Below are positions 1-8,432 of a DNA stretch of 12,882 nucleotides, one piece after another (position 1 is the first letter of the stretch; each line of letters starts with the position of its first letter). The notes below the pieces were generated by a model. It was given only the letters and a program-made list of their open reading frames with translations. It ran no database searches and was not told where the DNA came from. This stretch comes from Bacteroidota bacterium. Its GTDB lineage: Bacteria; Bacteroidota; Bacteroidia; Bacteroidales; Paludibacteraceae. The stretch lies in NCBI GenBank assembly GCA_022709605.1, contig JAKLIM010000072.1, positions 1 through 12,882 of the forward strand. Reading direction: 5' to 3'. Both the position numbers and the translations under genes were made by a program.

Positions 1-143
1 GGTATCCCAAAAGACGTTATCGACATTAGTGTCAATAATTGAAGTATTACAAGTACTCGATTCAAAATCGTTGATGAGATAAATAGTCGCATCAAGTCGT
101 GATGACCAGGTTAAAATTATTGATAATAACAAAAATAATTTTA
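1..143. other. left edge, no identifiable gene
   Basis: Nothing here can be assigned. One plus-strand frame is open from the edge to a TGA at 40-42 and would give a tail ending IDISVNN, so this could be the last codons of an upstream gene. A minus-strand frame is also open from an ATG at 92 down to the edge and begins with a hydrophobic stretch (MRLFISSTILNRVLV), which could be the start of a leftward membrane or exported protein. Both are too short to choose between. No terminator hairpin is visible before the promoter of the next gene. Confidence 0.3.
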
Positions 144-151
144 TACTTTTG
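120..151 (+). promoter_or_regulatory. Bacteroidota-type promoter of the methyltransferase gene
   Basis: A perfect TAnnTTTG -7 box (TACTTTTG, 144-151) lies 21 nt after a TTG at 120-122, which is normal spacing for the Bacteroidota housekeeping sigma factor. Transcription would start near 158, leaving a leader of a little over 20 nt before the ATG at 181. That leaves no room for a cobalamin or SAM riboswitch in front of this gene. Confidence 0.65.
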
Positions 152-180
152 TTTTCACATACAACAAAACATTCATACAC

Positions 181-1068
181 ATGAAACCAACACTTTCAGC
201 ATTAATTGCACAGGGAAAAACATTAGTTTCGGACGGCGCATGGGGCACATTTTTACAGGCAAAAGGATTAAAGCCGGGCGAATGTCCCGAATTGTGGAAC
301 ATTGAACATCCCGAAGCCGTTTTGGACATTGCAAAAAGTTATATCGATGCCGGAGCCGATACCATCGAAACCAACAGTTTCGGAGGAAGTTGCTTCAAAC
401 TCGAAGGGTTTGGATTGGCCGACCGCGTTTACGAAATCAACCGCAAAGCCGCCGAAATATCCCGACAGGCTGCCGGCAATGATAAATACGTGCTCGGTTC
501 GATAGGTCCAACCGGTAAAATGCTTATTATGGGCGATGTAACTGAAGAAGAACTGTATGAAGCATTCAAAGAACAAGCTGTAGCATTGAGCGATGGAGGA
601 GCCGATGCCATAGTAATCGAAACTATGACTGCGCTTGACGAAGCCGAAATTGCAGTGCGTGCCACGCGCGAAAACACCAAACTTGAAGTAATCTGTACCA
701 TGACTTTCGATCATTTGGCAACCGGCGAATACCGTACCATGATGGGAGTATCACCCACCGAAATGGTAGAAGTACTTAAAGCTGCCGGAGCAGATATTTT
801 AGGAGCGAATTGCAGCAACGGTATTGAGGGAATGATTCACATTACCGAAGAAATCAGATCGGTGGACAAAGAAATACCCGTTTTGATTCATGCCAACGCC
901 GGATTGCCAATATTACAGGGAATGTGTACTGTATTTCCCGAATCGCCCGAAATGATGGCCGCTTATGCCACTCAACTTGCTTCGGCCGGTGCCAATATTA
1001 TAGGTGGTTGCTGTGGAACGACTCCGGAACATATTCATAAACTGGCTGATGTACTAAAAAGTCATTGA
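181..1068 (+). CDS. stand-alone homocysteine S-methyltransferase-type protein
   Basis: This 295-residue protein is a single homocysteine S-methyltransferase domain (a zinc-dependent TIM barrel), equivalent to the N-terminal domain of cobalamin-dependent methionine synthase MetH. The family signatures are present: DGAWGT near residue 18, ETNSFGG near 63, and the zinc ligands Cys211 (GANCSNG) and Cys277-Cys278 (GGCCGTTPEH). The folate, cobalamin and reactivation domains of full MetH are absent and are not encoded nearby. Known relatives move a methyl group onto homocysteine or another thiol, from S-methylmethionine, betaine or a separate corrinoid protein. The GxNCxxG and GGCCG spacing looks more MetH-like than betaine-type, so a partner corrinoid protein elsewhere is plausible but is inference. 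The ATG at 181 fits the promoter and the barrel start. The gene appears monocistronic, with its own promoter and a shared terminator downstream. Confidence 0.88.
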   Translation: MKPTLSALIAQGKTLVSDGAWGTFLQAKGLKPGECPELWNIEHPEAVLDIAKSYIDAGADTIETNSFGGSCFKLEGFGLADRVYEINRKAAEISRQAAGNDKYVLGSIGPTGKMLIMGDVTEEELYEAFKEQAVALSDGGADAIVIETMTALDEAEIAVRATRENTKLEVICTMTFDHLATGEYRTMMGVSPTEMVEVLKAAGADILGANCSNGIEGMIHITEEIRSVDKEIPVLIHANAGLPILQGMCTVFPESPEMMAAYATQLASAGANIIGGCCGTTPEHIHKLADVLKSH

Positions 1069-1216
1069 TAATTTATTGGTGAGGTAATGTCGAGTTATTT
1101 AAGAAATTAGGAAAATAGAAATTAAGAAAAATTTTGCTGAATTGATTTATTAATTGAATTATTCTTACCGAAACTTTCAAAATTTTTATTTCACAAAATT
1201 TTCAACAATACCTTAT

Positions 1217-1261
1217 AAAACGAACAAAGGCGGAATGAATTATCCCGCCTTTGTTCGTTTT
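1217..1261. terminator. bidirectional hairpin terminator between convergent genes
   Basis: A perfect 17-bp inverted repeat (arms 1217-1233 and 1245-1261, loop of 11 nt) has a G+C-rich core and A/T ends, so either strand gives a stem followed by a U-rich tail. It lies 148 nt after the methyltransferase stop and just beyond the end of the leftward phosphate permease gene, and can serve both. Confidence 0.9.
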
Positions 1262-1274
1262 AAAGAAAAAATTA

Positions 1275-2327
1275 TCAACCATGCATGTTTTGTCCAAAAA
1301 TAAAAAAGATGGCAGCGGCCAGTAATGCACTGACAGGTATAGTCAGAATCCAGGCAACCAACAGGTTTTTAGTCACACCCCAACGTACAGCCGAGAGTCG
1401 TTTAACAGCTCCCACACCAATGATTGAACCGGAAATTGTATGTGTAGTACTAACCGGTATTTTCAGAATTTCAGTCAAATAGAGCGTTAGCGCACCGGCC
1501 GTTTCAGCAGCTACACCTTCGAGCGGTGTTACTTTGGTAATGCGCGAACCCATGGTTTTTACAATTTTCCAACCGCCGGACATTGTTCCAAGCGAGATCA
1601 TTGTGAAACACGAAAAAGCAACCCAGTCAGGCATTTGACCTATGCTGTGAATTCCCATATCAATTCCATTCTGGGTATAGGCAGCAAAAAGTGCCGCTGC
1701 AATAATCCCCATAACTTTTTGTGAATCATTCAATCCATGCCCAATACTGAACAAACCTGACGAAACTAACTGTAACCGTTTAAACCATAAATTGGCTTTG
1801 TGAGGATTTACTTTTTTGAAAGCATGCAAAATAAAGATGGTGAGCAGGGATGAAATCATCATACCAATTAACGGAGCCAATACAATAAATGATGCAATTT
1901 TAAGAATTACTTCCCCCTTGATAGATTCGAAACCGGAAGTAGTGTAACCATTGGCTATAATTGTGCTCATAATGGCCGCACCTGCAAAACCACCGATCAG
2001 GGTATGCGAAGAAGAAGAAGGTATTCCGAACCACCACGTAGCCAGGTTCCATGAAATGGCGGCAATAATTCCGGAAAAAATAACCGGCAGTGTAATAAAA
2101 TCTTCGATAACTGCTTTAGAAACTGTATTTGCAATACCAAATTCGCCGATAATGTATTTCGCAATAAAGAAGGCAACGAAATTAAAAAAAGCTGCCCACA
2201 AAACAGCTTTGAAAGGTGACAAAACCTTTGTTGAAACAATTGTTGCAATTGAATTGGCCGCATCATGAAAACCATTAATAAAGTCAAATATCAGAGCAAG
2301 AACTATAATCGTTATTAAGAGTGTCAT
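1275..2327 (-). CDS. pit: PiT-family inorganic phosphate permease
   Basis: This 350-residue hydrophobic protein is a PiT-type phosphate symporter of the inner membrane, driven by H+ or Na+ and moving phosphate as a metal complex or free ion. Both inverted family signatures are visible: GFHDAANS at residues 19-26 and GHGLNDSQK at 197-205. The paired GIPSSSSHTLIGG (101-113) and PVSTTHTISGSIIG (around 291-304) motifs are also present. The predicted segments account for about ten membrane helices with no large extra domain, so this is the compact bacterial form. It starts 15 nt after the stop of the DUF47 gene and is almost certainly co-transcribed with it, the standard arrangement for this transporter family. 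Transcription ends at the shared hairpin at 1217-1261. Whether the coupling ion is H+ or Na+ cannot be read from the sequence. Confidence 0.95.
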   Translation of the reverse strand: MTLLITIIVLALIFDFINGFHDAANSIATIVSTKVLSPFKAVLWAAFFNFVAFFIAKYIIGEFGIANTVSKAVIEDFITLPVIFSGIIAAISWNLATWWFGIPSSSSHTLIGGFAGAAIMSTIIANGYTTSGFESIKGEVILKIASFIVLAPLIGMMISSLLTIFILHAFKKVNPHKANLWFKRLQLVSSGLFSIGHGLNDSQKVMGIIAAALFAAYTQNGIDMGIHSIGQMPDWVAFSCFTMISLGTMSGGWKIVKTMGSRITKVTPLEGVAAETAGALTLYLTEILKIPVSTTHTISGSIIGVGAVKRLSAVRWGVTKNLLVAWILTIPVSALLAAAIFFIFGQNMHG

Positions 2328-2342
2328 TGTTTCTTTAAATTA

Positions 2343-2990
2343 TTAAGCGTACTTTACAATAATGGTTTTGATAATTTTTCCTACATGATCAGCCGCGTCT
2401 GTCGCTTTCTCAAGTTCAGACATAATTTCTTTTTGCTTAATAATTTCTATTGCATCATTCTGATTTTCGAAAAGATCAATCAAAAAATGTTCGTAAACAT
2501 CGTCAGCTTTATTTTCGATATCATGTAATTCGGCACAATATTCAGTTACTTTGGTTCTGCTCTTTTTGAGTATATCTAATTCATCTACAGCTTTACCGAT
2601 ACAAATTGCGTCTTCTTTAATTAATCCGGCAAGTACGATAGCCGCTGCAGGAATTTGCTTAGGATTATAAAGCACAATGCGTTTTGCACAACTGTTTATA
2701 AAATCCGTTACATCATCGAGGTTGTCGGCCAAATGATGGATATCTTCTCTGTCAAAGGGAGTTATAAAAGTAGAATTCAGTTCATCGAAAATACGATTCG
2801 ATAATGCATCGCCTTTAAGCTCCTGTTCTTTGATCTTTTTGTAAAACTCAATTGCCTTCTCATGCTCGTAATTTTGTATGCATTCAATCATTAAATCTGA
2901 GGCAACCAATAGAACATCAGCCATTTCCTTTAAAATTGGAAAAAATTTGGTTTCTTTAGGCGTGAACTTGCTGAAAAATGTATTATCCAT
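2343..2990 (-). CDS. DUF47 (PhoU-like) phosphate-transport accessory protein
   Basis: This 215-residue soluble helical protein belongs to the DUF47/PhoU-like family. It shows the family's heptad-rich helices, an early KFTPKETKFFPILKEMADVL segment, a central FDREDIHHLADNLDDVTDFI segment (around residues 80-97) and a late helix with ADDVYEHFL. The acidic D/E-rich helices are the likely metal-binding surface known from PhoU structures. Proteins of this family are usually encoded next to PiT permeases and are thought to modulate their activity; the 15-nt gap to the permease gene fits that. The ATG at 2990 is the only reasonable start, with a matching -7 box about 65 nt upstream. It is not the regulatory PhoU of the Pst system, since no pst or phoR/B genes are nearby. 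Confidence 0.92.
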   Translation of the reverse strand: MDNTFFSKFTPKETKFFPILKEMADVLLVASDLMIECIQNYEHEKAIEFYKKIKEQELKGDALSNRIFDELNSTFITPFDREDIHHLADNLDDVTDFINSCAKRIVLYNPKQIPAAAIVLAGLIKEDAICIGKAVDELDILKKSRTKVTEYCAELHDIENKADDVYEHFLIDLFENQNDAIEIIKQKEIMSELEKATDAADHVGKIIKTIIVKYA

Positions 2991-3369
2991 GAACTTACTT
3001 TTTTAAAATTTTTGTAATGGGTTTATACTACTTTTATTAATAAAATTTAAAGTACAAAAATAATAAAATGAATCCATAAAATCTACATAAAAATATATTT
3101 ATCTTAAAATTAGCAAATACAGCATAAAGCGTTTATAGAATGTGATTTAACGCATAAAAATGTATTATCTACAACAATTAAACAAAAATCACTAATCAAC
3201 ATTTACATCACAAAAATTAGTATTGAAACACATAAGAAGATGAAGAATGATTTAGATCAACTTATATTTTAGAATATGAATTATAATTATATAATTGATT
3301 ATCAGATATTTTAATCGATAACGAAATATAAAAATGATTAATTTGGAATTATTTTCTTAAAATATTTTT
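2991..3369. other. AT-rich divergent spacer upstream of DUF47/pit and ferredoxin
   Basis: This long, very AT-rich spacer separates the leftward phosphate operon from the rightward ferredoxin gene. Apart from the -7 box for the phosphate operon near its left end, I see no reading frame, RNA gene or strong hairpin. An obvious PHO-box-like direct repeat was looked for and not found. Confidence 0.5.
3055..3062 (-). promoter_or_regulatory. -7 box for the DUF47-pit operon
   Basis: Read on the minus strand this is TATTTTTG, a perfect TAnnTTTG match. It would start transcription near 3048, giving a leader of roughly 58 nt before the DUF47 ATG at 2990. No clear TTG lies at the expected -33 distance, so the call rests on one element. 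Confidence 0.45.
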
Positions 3370-3396
3370 TTTGATATAGAAAAAGTGATATTTTTG
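3370..3396 (+). promoter_or_regulatory. promoter of the ferredoxin gene
   Basis: A perfect -7 box (TATTTTTG, 3389-3396) precedes the ferredoxin ATG by 35 nt. The nearest TTTG (3370-3373) is only 15 nt upstream, shorter than the usual 17-23, so the -33 element is doubtful or tolerated because the -7 box is ideal. Confidence 0.55.
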
Positions 3397-3431
3397 CAGA
3401 ACTAATTAGTACTAACAAAAATTTTAAGAAA

Positions 3432-3599
3432 ATGGCTTACGTAATTTCAGAAGATTGTATCGCTTGCGGTTCTTGCATTAGCGAATGTCCTGTAGATGCG
3501 ATAACAGAAGGTGATATCTATGTGATTGACGCTGATGTATGCACCGATTGTGGAACTTGCGCTGATGTTTGCCCATCAGAGGCAATCAGTCCGGTTTAA
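3432..3599 (+). CDS. 2[4Fe-4S] bacterial-type ferredoxin
   Basis: This 55-residue protein (MAYVISEDC... to ...SEAISPV) is a clostridial-type ferredoxin that carries low-potential electrons in the cytoplasm. Both cluster motifs CxxCxxCxxxCP are intact: Cys9, 12, 15 and 19, and Cys37, 40, 43 and 47. As in all such ferredoxins, the last cysteine of each motif serves the other cluster. There is no extension, third motif or missing cysteine. Its likely partners are pyruvate or 2-oxoacid:ferredoxin oxidoreductase, Rnf or a hydrogenase; none is encoded in this window. It implies at least partly anaerobic metabolism. The gene has its own -7 box 35 nt upstream and its own terminator 20 nt after the stop, so it appears monocistronic. 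Confidence 0.96.
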   Translation: MAYVISEDCIACGSCISECPVDAITEGDIYVIDADVCTDCGTCADVCPSEAISPV

Positions 3600-3618
3600 A
3601 TTTATTCAACAAAAACTC

Positions 3619-3651
3619 AAACCTGCCCGATTTTATCTGGCAGGTTTTTTT
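3619..3651 (+). terminator. rho-independent terminator of the ferredoxin gene
   Basis: A 9-bp stem (AAACCTGCC at 3619-3627 with GGCAGGTTT at 3639-3647, loop of 11 nt) runs into seven T residues (3645-3651). The T-run overlaps the stop codon of the convergent gldB-like gene at 3650-3652. On the minus strand the stem is followed by a weaker, interrupted T tract, so it may also stop leftward transcription. Confidence 0.88.
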
Positions 3652-4654
3652 ATGGTTGATACCCTGAGTTTTCAAGTATTTTCTGAGCATTGGATTCATC
3701 CATCAATTGTGACAATCCAATCTCTTTATTCGTGTTCATATAACTTTCCACAATCTGCCAGCCGATCCAGGTTGCCAATCTTCCCGGCGATTCCTGCGAA
3801 ATCGTGGCGGTAAACGGTGCATCGTTTATATATTTGTTTATCAATATCATATCGGTGCTGAACAAATGTTTCTGCTCAATCATAGCCGACCAAATTTCCT
3901 TTTCGAACTTACTGCACCATTCCAGGTTCTCTTTCGAATAACCAATTATGTATTCCGGTTTTTCTTCGGGCAACAAAACCGAAAGCATGTATAATATTTT
4001 TCCATGATAAATCAAGTGATCCAACAGTCTTTCATCTTTTGTATTCATAGGAAACGATTTGTATAACAAAGCCGATACAATATCAATCGGAACAGATTCG
4101 GGACGCATGTTTTGCGTTAAATATTTGTAGGTTATTTCGGAATACTCTGGGTAATCACTTCCCAGATAAAGGTCTGTACCAATGCCAATTATTTTGTCGG
4201 TTTGAATAAAAGCGCTGTTAAAACCCGAAACAAAAAAATAAATTTCGGGCAACTCTATTTGCGGAAAAATATGATTTATTCCGGCAAAAGCTACTGAAAC
4301 TTTCTTTTCGATGGAAGAAACATCGCCGAAAACATCAAGCACTTTTTTATTAACAGCTACAAACGATGTATCTTTTAGAAAATTCAGCAGCAAGCTTTTT
4401 ACTTTTGCGGTATCGCTGGTATTTTCGCCAATAATCTGCGAAATATAAATTGACATAAAATCCGGGTCATTTTTATATAAATCACGAACTTCTGCTTCAA
4501 TTTTGGCAGTATCAATACCGATAACAGCTTTATCGAACCGATGTATTTCTACATCCCTCTTTTGGGCTGATTTAATTCCGTATCTATCGTTTTTATGGCA
4601 TGAAGTAACCGAAAGGAATATAATCAATAACCAAAAAATACATTTGTTGCTCAT
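3650..4654 (-). CDS. gldB: GldB-like gliding-motility-type lipoprotein
   Basis: This 334-residue protein has a lipoprotein signal peptide: from the ATG at 4654 it begins MSNKC, with a hydrophobic stretch and lipobox VTSC, lipidated at Cys19. The rest resembles the GldB family: the early VEIHRFDKAV segment, a central GIGTDLYLGSDYP segment, and a C-terminal PGRLATWIGWQIVESYMN block. In flavobacteria GldB is a membrane lipoprotein needed for gliding and linked to the T9SS apparatus; in non-gliding Bacteroidota its role is unclear, so the symbol marks family rather than proven function. An ATG at 4660 is also possible. The in-frame ATG at 4693 lies inside the upstream hairpin and would spoil the signal peptide, so I reject it. 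Other gld genes are not present. The stop overlaps the T-run of the ferredoxin terminator. Confidence 0.82.
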   Translation of the reverse strand: MSNKCIFWLLIIFLSVTSCHKNDRYGIKSAQKRDVEIHRFDKAVIGIDTAKIEAEVRDLYKNDPDFMSIYISQIIGENTSDTAKVKSLLLNFLKDTSFVAVNKKVLDVFGDVSSIEKKVSVAFAGINHIFPQIELPEIYFFVSGFNSAFIQTDKIIGIGTDLYLGSDYPEYSEITYKYLTQNMRPESVPIDIVSALLYKSFPMNTKDERLLDHLIYHGKILYMLSVLLPEEKPEYIIGYSKENLEWCSKFEKEIWSAMIEQKHLFSTDMILINKYINDAPFTATISQESPGRLATWIGWQIVESYMNTNKEIGLSQLMDESNAQKILENSGYQP

Positions 4655-4676
4655 TTGCATTAATAATTGAATTAAA

Positions 4677-4720
4677 AAAAGCGCAATCTGCAAAGTATAA
4701 ACTCTGCATGTTGCGCTTTT
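4677..4720 (-). terminator. terminator after yidC, directly upstream of gldB
   Basis: Arms AAAAGCGCAA (4677-4686) and TTGCGCTTTT (4711-4720) form a 10-bp stem, with an inner TGCA/TGCA pair (4689-4692, 4705-4708). On the minus strand the stem is followed by seven T residues. It lies 118 nt after the yidC stop and ends about 22 nt before the gldB ATG, so gldB needs read-through or a promoter inside the hairpin. Confidence 0.82.
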
Positions 4721-4837
4721 ATTATTTTAAAAATAACTTTTTTACAAGAAACATCATAAATAGTTGACATTTTGAAATTTGCAAACCATTGAATTCCTCG
4801 TCATTATTCGTTGCTCTTTATTCTATTGTCTATTAAA

Positions 4838-6769
4838 CTATTTCTTCTTATTTCTATCCTGCAAAGCTTTTTGTTGCTCACGTTGCATCTTTTCAATTCG
4901 TTCCATAAAGCCGCCTTTCTTGGCAGGAGTTTTCGAATTCGCATTGCTGGCTCGTTTTGCATGAAGCTGTGCTAATAACTTTTTCTCGTCAACTGTAGCT
5001 CGTATGGCATAAGTTTGGGCAATCGATATCAATGTTGAAACAAAATAATAATAACTTAATCCCGAGGCATAACTATTGAACATAAACATGAACATTACAG
5101 GCATCAGGTACATCATCCATTTCATCATGCCGGCTCCGGGTTGATCAGGAGTAGCCGTATTGGCCATATTTAATTTGGTCGAAATAAGAGTTGTAATCGT
5201 CATCAACAATGTGAAAAGACTGATGTGATTTCCGAAATATGTCGAAATTAATGGAATAGTTGCATTCCAACTCACAATGGCATCATACGCCGAAAGATCA
5301 GTTGCCCAAAGGAAACTTTCCTGACGAAGTTCGATAGATGCCGGGAAAAAGCTGAACATCGCAAATAATATCGGCATTTGAAACAGCGTAGGTAAACATC
5401 CACTCATTGGACTTACTCCTACTTTTTTGTACAATTCCATAGTAGCTTTTTGACGTTCAGCCGGTTTATCAGCAGGAATCCTGCCGTTTATTTCGTCAAT
5501 CTCAGGTTTCAGAACGCGCATTTTAGCACTCGAAACATAGGATTTATAAGTAAACGGATACAATACCAATTTGATAACAATCGTCATCAATAAAATAATG
5601 ATCCCGAAACTACTTAAAAATGTACTGAATAAATTAAACATTGGGATAATTGCAAATCGGTTTACCCAACCGAAAATACCCCATCCCAATGGTATAAGAC
5701 TATGCAGATTTAATTTCTTATCCGATGCAATTCCTTTATCGTAATCCGAAAGCGTTTTGTACTTATTTGGACCTAAGAATATTCTGAAATTAGTTGTTTC
5801 TTTTCCTGAAGGATCGAACGCCACAGTCATTTCCGATTTATACGATTTAAGATAACCGCTTTCTTCCTTTTCGATAACACTTTCGAGTGAAGTGGATGCG
5901 AAAGGTTCGTCGGCAATAATTATACTGCTGAAAAACTGATCTTTAAAGGCAATCCATTTTACTTTGTTGGTAAGTTTCTTTGCATCGTTTTTGCTCTCGC
6001 TGAGGTTTTCAACATCGTCGGCATCAAATTTATAATGAATGGCCGAATATCGATCTTCAAAAGTACGACCTTTTTCCTGTTGACGAATACGCGATGACCA
6101 TTGCATTTCGAGGAAATTAGTTCCTGCAGGCATAATGGTATTCATGCCCACTGGTACAATTGAAAAATTCATCATGTAATCATCCTTGGGCAAAGTGTAT
6201 GCGAAATCGATGTAAGCGTTTCCGGTTGTTTTCAATCGAAGCACCAAAGTTTGATTTCCTTTGCTGTCACTCTTCACTTCAGAAACGGGTTCGAAAAATA
6301 AATTCTGCGTATTTACAACCCGATTATTGGTGGTAACCAATGTGAAACCCATATTACTTTCAGCAGCATCAAAAAGCACCAGCGGAAGCGAATCGTGTGT
6401 ACGGTAATTCTTCAGTTCGGCGGTGTATAATCTACCACCTTTGTTACTAAATGTAAGTTTAACAAGCTTATTTTCAAGTGTAAAAAACTTTTGTTCGCCT
6501 ACGGCCGATGAACTGAAAACGCCAAATGCATCTTCAATTTTTGATTTTACAGCTGAGGTGTCGTTTGTAACGACCGAGTCTGTCATGATTATTTCTTTCG
6601 CTTTCCTGACTGCTTCCTCATTCGCAATTCTGTTTTGTTCTACTATCTCAATAGAATCGTTGTATCTTTTTTGACGTGCAATTTGTTCTTCGCTTGGTTT
6701 ATTTAAAACCGAAAACCCAATGAGAATTGCAGCGATGAGAACAAATCCGATGATTGTATTTTTATCCAT
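4838..6769 (-). CDS. yidC: membrane protein insertase YidC
   Basis: This 643-residue protein is the YidC/Oxa1 insertase, which places membrane proteins into the inner membrane alone or with SecYEG. An N-terminal helix (residues about 5-22) is followed by a large periplasmic beta-sandwich domain to about 340, typical of the Gram-negative form. The conserved five-helix core follows. The segment IVIKLVLYPFTYKSYVSSAKM puts Lys near residue 400 where E. coli YidC has Arg366, the positive charge of the hydrophilic groove; a Lys here is usual for this phylum as far as I recall. The block GVSPMSGCLPTLFQMPI is the best family marker. The C-terminal 45 residues are strongly basic and probably contact the ribosome. 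It lies 55 nt after pyrG on the same strand with no terminator between, and probably shares its transcript. Confidence 0.97.
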   Translation of the reverse strand: MDKNTIIGFVLIAAILIGFSVLNKPSEEQIARQKRYNDSIEIVEQNRIANEEAVRKAKEIIMTDSVVTNDTSAVKSKIEDAFGVFSSSAVGEQKFFTLENKLVKLTFSNKGGRLYTAELKNYRTHDSLPLVLFDAAESNMGFTLVTTNNRVVNTQNLFFEPVSEVKSDSKGNQTLVLRLKTTGNAYIDFAYTLPKDDYMMNFSIVPVGMNTIMPAGTNFLEMQWSSRIRQQEKGRTFEDRYSAIHYKFDADDVENLSESKNDAKKLTNKVKWIAFKDQFFSSIIIADEPFASTSLESVIEKEESGYLKSYKSEMTVAFDPSGKETTNFRIFLGPNKYKTLSDYDKGIASDKKLNLHSLIPLGWGIFGWVNRFAIIPMFNLFSTFLSSFGIIILLMTIVIKLVLYPFTYKSYVSSAKMRVLKPEIDEINGRIPADKPAERQKATMELYKKVGVSPMSGCLPTLFQMPILFAMFSFFPASIELRQESFLWATDLSAYDAIVSWNATIPLISTYFGNHISLFTLLMTITTLISTKLNMANTATPDQPGAGMMKWMMYLMPVMFMFMFNSYASGLSYYYFVSTLISIAQTYAIRATVDEKKLLAQLHAKRASNANSKTPAKKGGFMERIEKMQREQQKALQDRNKKK

Positions 6770-6824
6770 CTATTTTACCCGATTATTTTTACTTAATTCT
6801 TTTCTTTTAAAAAATTTAAATCAA

Positions 6825-8432
6825 CTATTTATCAATAGCAGCTTTTATAAATCCAATGAATAATGGATGCGGATTGATAACCGTACTACTATATTCAGGA
6901 TGAAACTGTACACCAATATACCATTTGTGTGAGGTTAATTCGATAATTTCTACCAGATTAGACTCTACGTTCATGCCGCTGCATAACATTCCGGCCTTTT
7001 CAAATTCTTCTATATAAGCATTGTTAAACTCGTAACGATGACGATGTCTTTCGCTAATATTTTCCTTTTTATAAATACTGTAAACTTTCGAATTCTTTTT
7101 GAGTTTACATTTAAATGCACCCAAACGCATGGTTCCACCCAAATCGAGGATGTTTTTTTGCTCCTCCATAATGTCCACCACATTATTCTTTGTGTTCGGA
7201 TCAATTTCGGTACTGTTGGCATCAGCATATCCCAATACATTTCGGGCAAACTCAACGGACATGGTTTGCATGCCCATACAAATTCCGAGGCATGGAATGT
7301 TATTTTCGCGGGCATATTGAAGTGCTGCAAATTTTCCATCCATTCCACGCGTACCGAAACCCGGTGCCACAATAATACCATCAACTTTTCCTAACTTCAG
7401 GGCAACGTTTTCATCGTTTAATTTATCAGAAAGAATAAGATCTAACTTCAATTTGCGATTATTGTATGCACTGGCATGTATAAGTGACTCGATAATTGAT
7501 TTATAAGCATCAGGAAGCTGAACGTATTTACCGATAAGTGCAATCCGCACTTCTTCTTTTGCATTTTCAAGTTTTTCGACAAATTCAGTCCACTTCACCA
7601 TATCCGCAGCAGGCGTATTGTCCAAATCATAACCCATTTTAGTCAAAACTACCTCATCAAGCTTTTCCATTTGCATATTGAGTGGAACTCTGTAAATGGA
7701 AGGAACATCAATCGATTGGAGCACAGCCGAAGTTTCAACATTACAAAACAGCGCAACTTTTTTACGTAAATCAGCCGAAATATTATGTTCGGTTCGTAAA
7801 ACAAGAATATCGGGTTGAACGCCCTGTTCCTGCAATGCTTTTACCGAGTGTTGAGTTGGTTTTGTTTTCAATTCTTTGGCAGCAGCCAGATAAGGAACAT
7901 ACGTAAGATGAATGATCATACAGTTTTTTCCGAGTTCCCAGCGCAACTGACGCACACTTTCGATATACGGAAAAGACTCAATATCACCAACAGTTCCACC
8001 AATTTCGGTAATTACAAAATCAAAATCACCTTTTGCACCCAGTAATTTGATATTACGTTTAATCTCGTCGGTAATGTGAGGAATAACCTGAACGGTTTTT
8101 CCCAGAAAATCGCCGCGACGTTCTTTGTTGATTACATTCTGATAAATCCTTCCGGTAGTAACGTTATTGGCTTTGTGGGTTTCAACTCCCAAAAAGCGTT
8201 CGTAATGCCCAAGATCAAGATCAGCTTCGTGACCATCCACTGTTACATAACATTCTCCGTGTTCATAAGGGTTTAAAGTGCCCGGATCGACATTAATATA
8301 AGGGTCAAGTTTTTGGTTGGTAACCCTAAAACCACGCGCTTGCAATAATTTTCCCAACGAAGCGGCAATTATTCCTTTTCCTAACGAGGAAGTAACTCCA
8401 CCGGTAACGAAGATGTATTTTGTATCTTTCAC
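6825..8432 (-). CDS. pyrG: CTP synthase
   Basis: This 535-residue protein makes CTP from UTP, ATP and glutamine, the last step of pyrimidine nucleotide synthesis, and is allosterically tuned by GTP and CTP. The N-terminal amidoligase domain starts with the P-loop VTGGVTSSLGKG (residues 9-20). The second half is a class I glutamine amidotransferase: oxyanion segment PGFGTRG, nucleophile Cys385 in GICMGMQ, and His511/Glu513 in QFHPEYSS complete the triad. Length and all active-site residues are normal. It is the first gene of a pyrG-yidC unit, a pairing seen repeatedly in Bacteroidota. The best promoter lies about 180 nt upstream, which implies a long untranslated leader. The pyrG attenuation signal of Firmicutes (a run of C near the start of the transcript) is not visible. 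Confidence 0.98.
   Translation of the reverse strand: MKDTKYIFVTGGVTSSLGKGIIAASLGKLLQARGFRVTNQKLDPYINVDPGTLNPYEHGECYVTVDGHEADLDLGHYERFLGVETHKANNVTTGRIYQNVINKERRGDFLGKTVQVIPHITDEIKRNIKLLGAKGDFDFVITEIGGTVGDIESFPYIESVRQLRWELGKNCMIIHLTYVPYLAAAKELKTKPTQHSVKALQEQGVQPDILVLRTEHNISADLRKKVALFCNVETSAVLQSIDVPSIYRVPLNMQMEKLDEVVLTKMGYDLDNTPAADMVKWTEFVEKLENAKEEVRIALIGKYVQLPDAYKSIIESLIHASAYNNRKLKLDLILSDKLNDENVALKLGKVDGIIVAPGFGTRGMDGKFAALQYARENNIPCLGICMGMQTMSVEFARNVLGYADANSTEIDPNTKNNVVDIMEEQKNILDLGGTMRLGAFKCKLKKNSKVYSIYKKENISERHRHRYEFNNAYIEEFEKAGMLCSGMNVESNLVEIIELTSHKWYIGVQFHPEYSSTVINPHPLFIGFIKAAIDK

Noticed and set aside
99..305. 68-codon plus-strand frame overlapping the methyltransferase start
   Set aside because: It overlaps the real gene in another frame and its first part crosses the promoter; composition is not protein-like.
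268..714. 148-codon minus-strand reading frame inside the methyltransferase gene
   Set aside because: It is antisense to a clear family member, has low-complexity aromatic composition and no recognisable domain or promoter.
2991..3431. Possible small RNA in the AT-rich spacer before the ferredoxin gene
   Set aside because: No promoter-hairpin-terminator combination could be found; only the promoters of the flanking genes are supported.
4655..4693. Longer GldB start at the ATG at 4693
   Set aside because: It would place the start codon inside the yidC terminator stem and put 13 residues before the lipoprotein signal peptide.
7010..7394. Overlapping reading frames of about 120 codons within pyrG on both strands
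   Set aside because: They are out-of-frame shadows of an intact, fully conserved CTP synthase gene.
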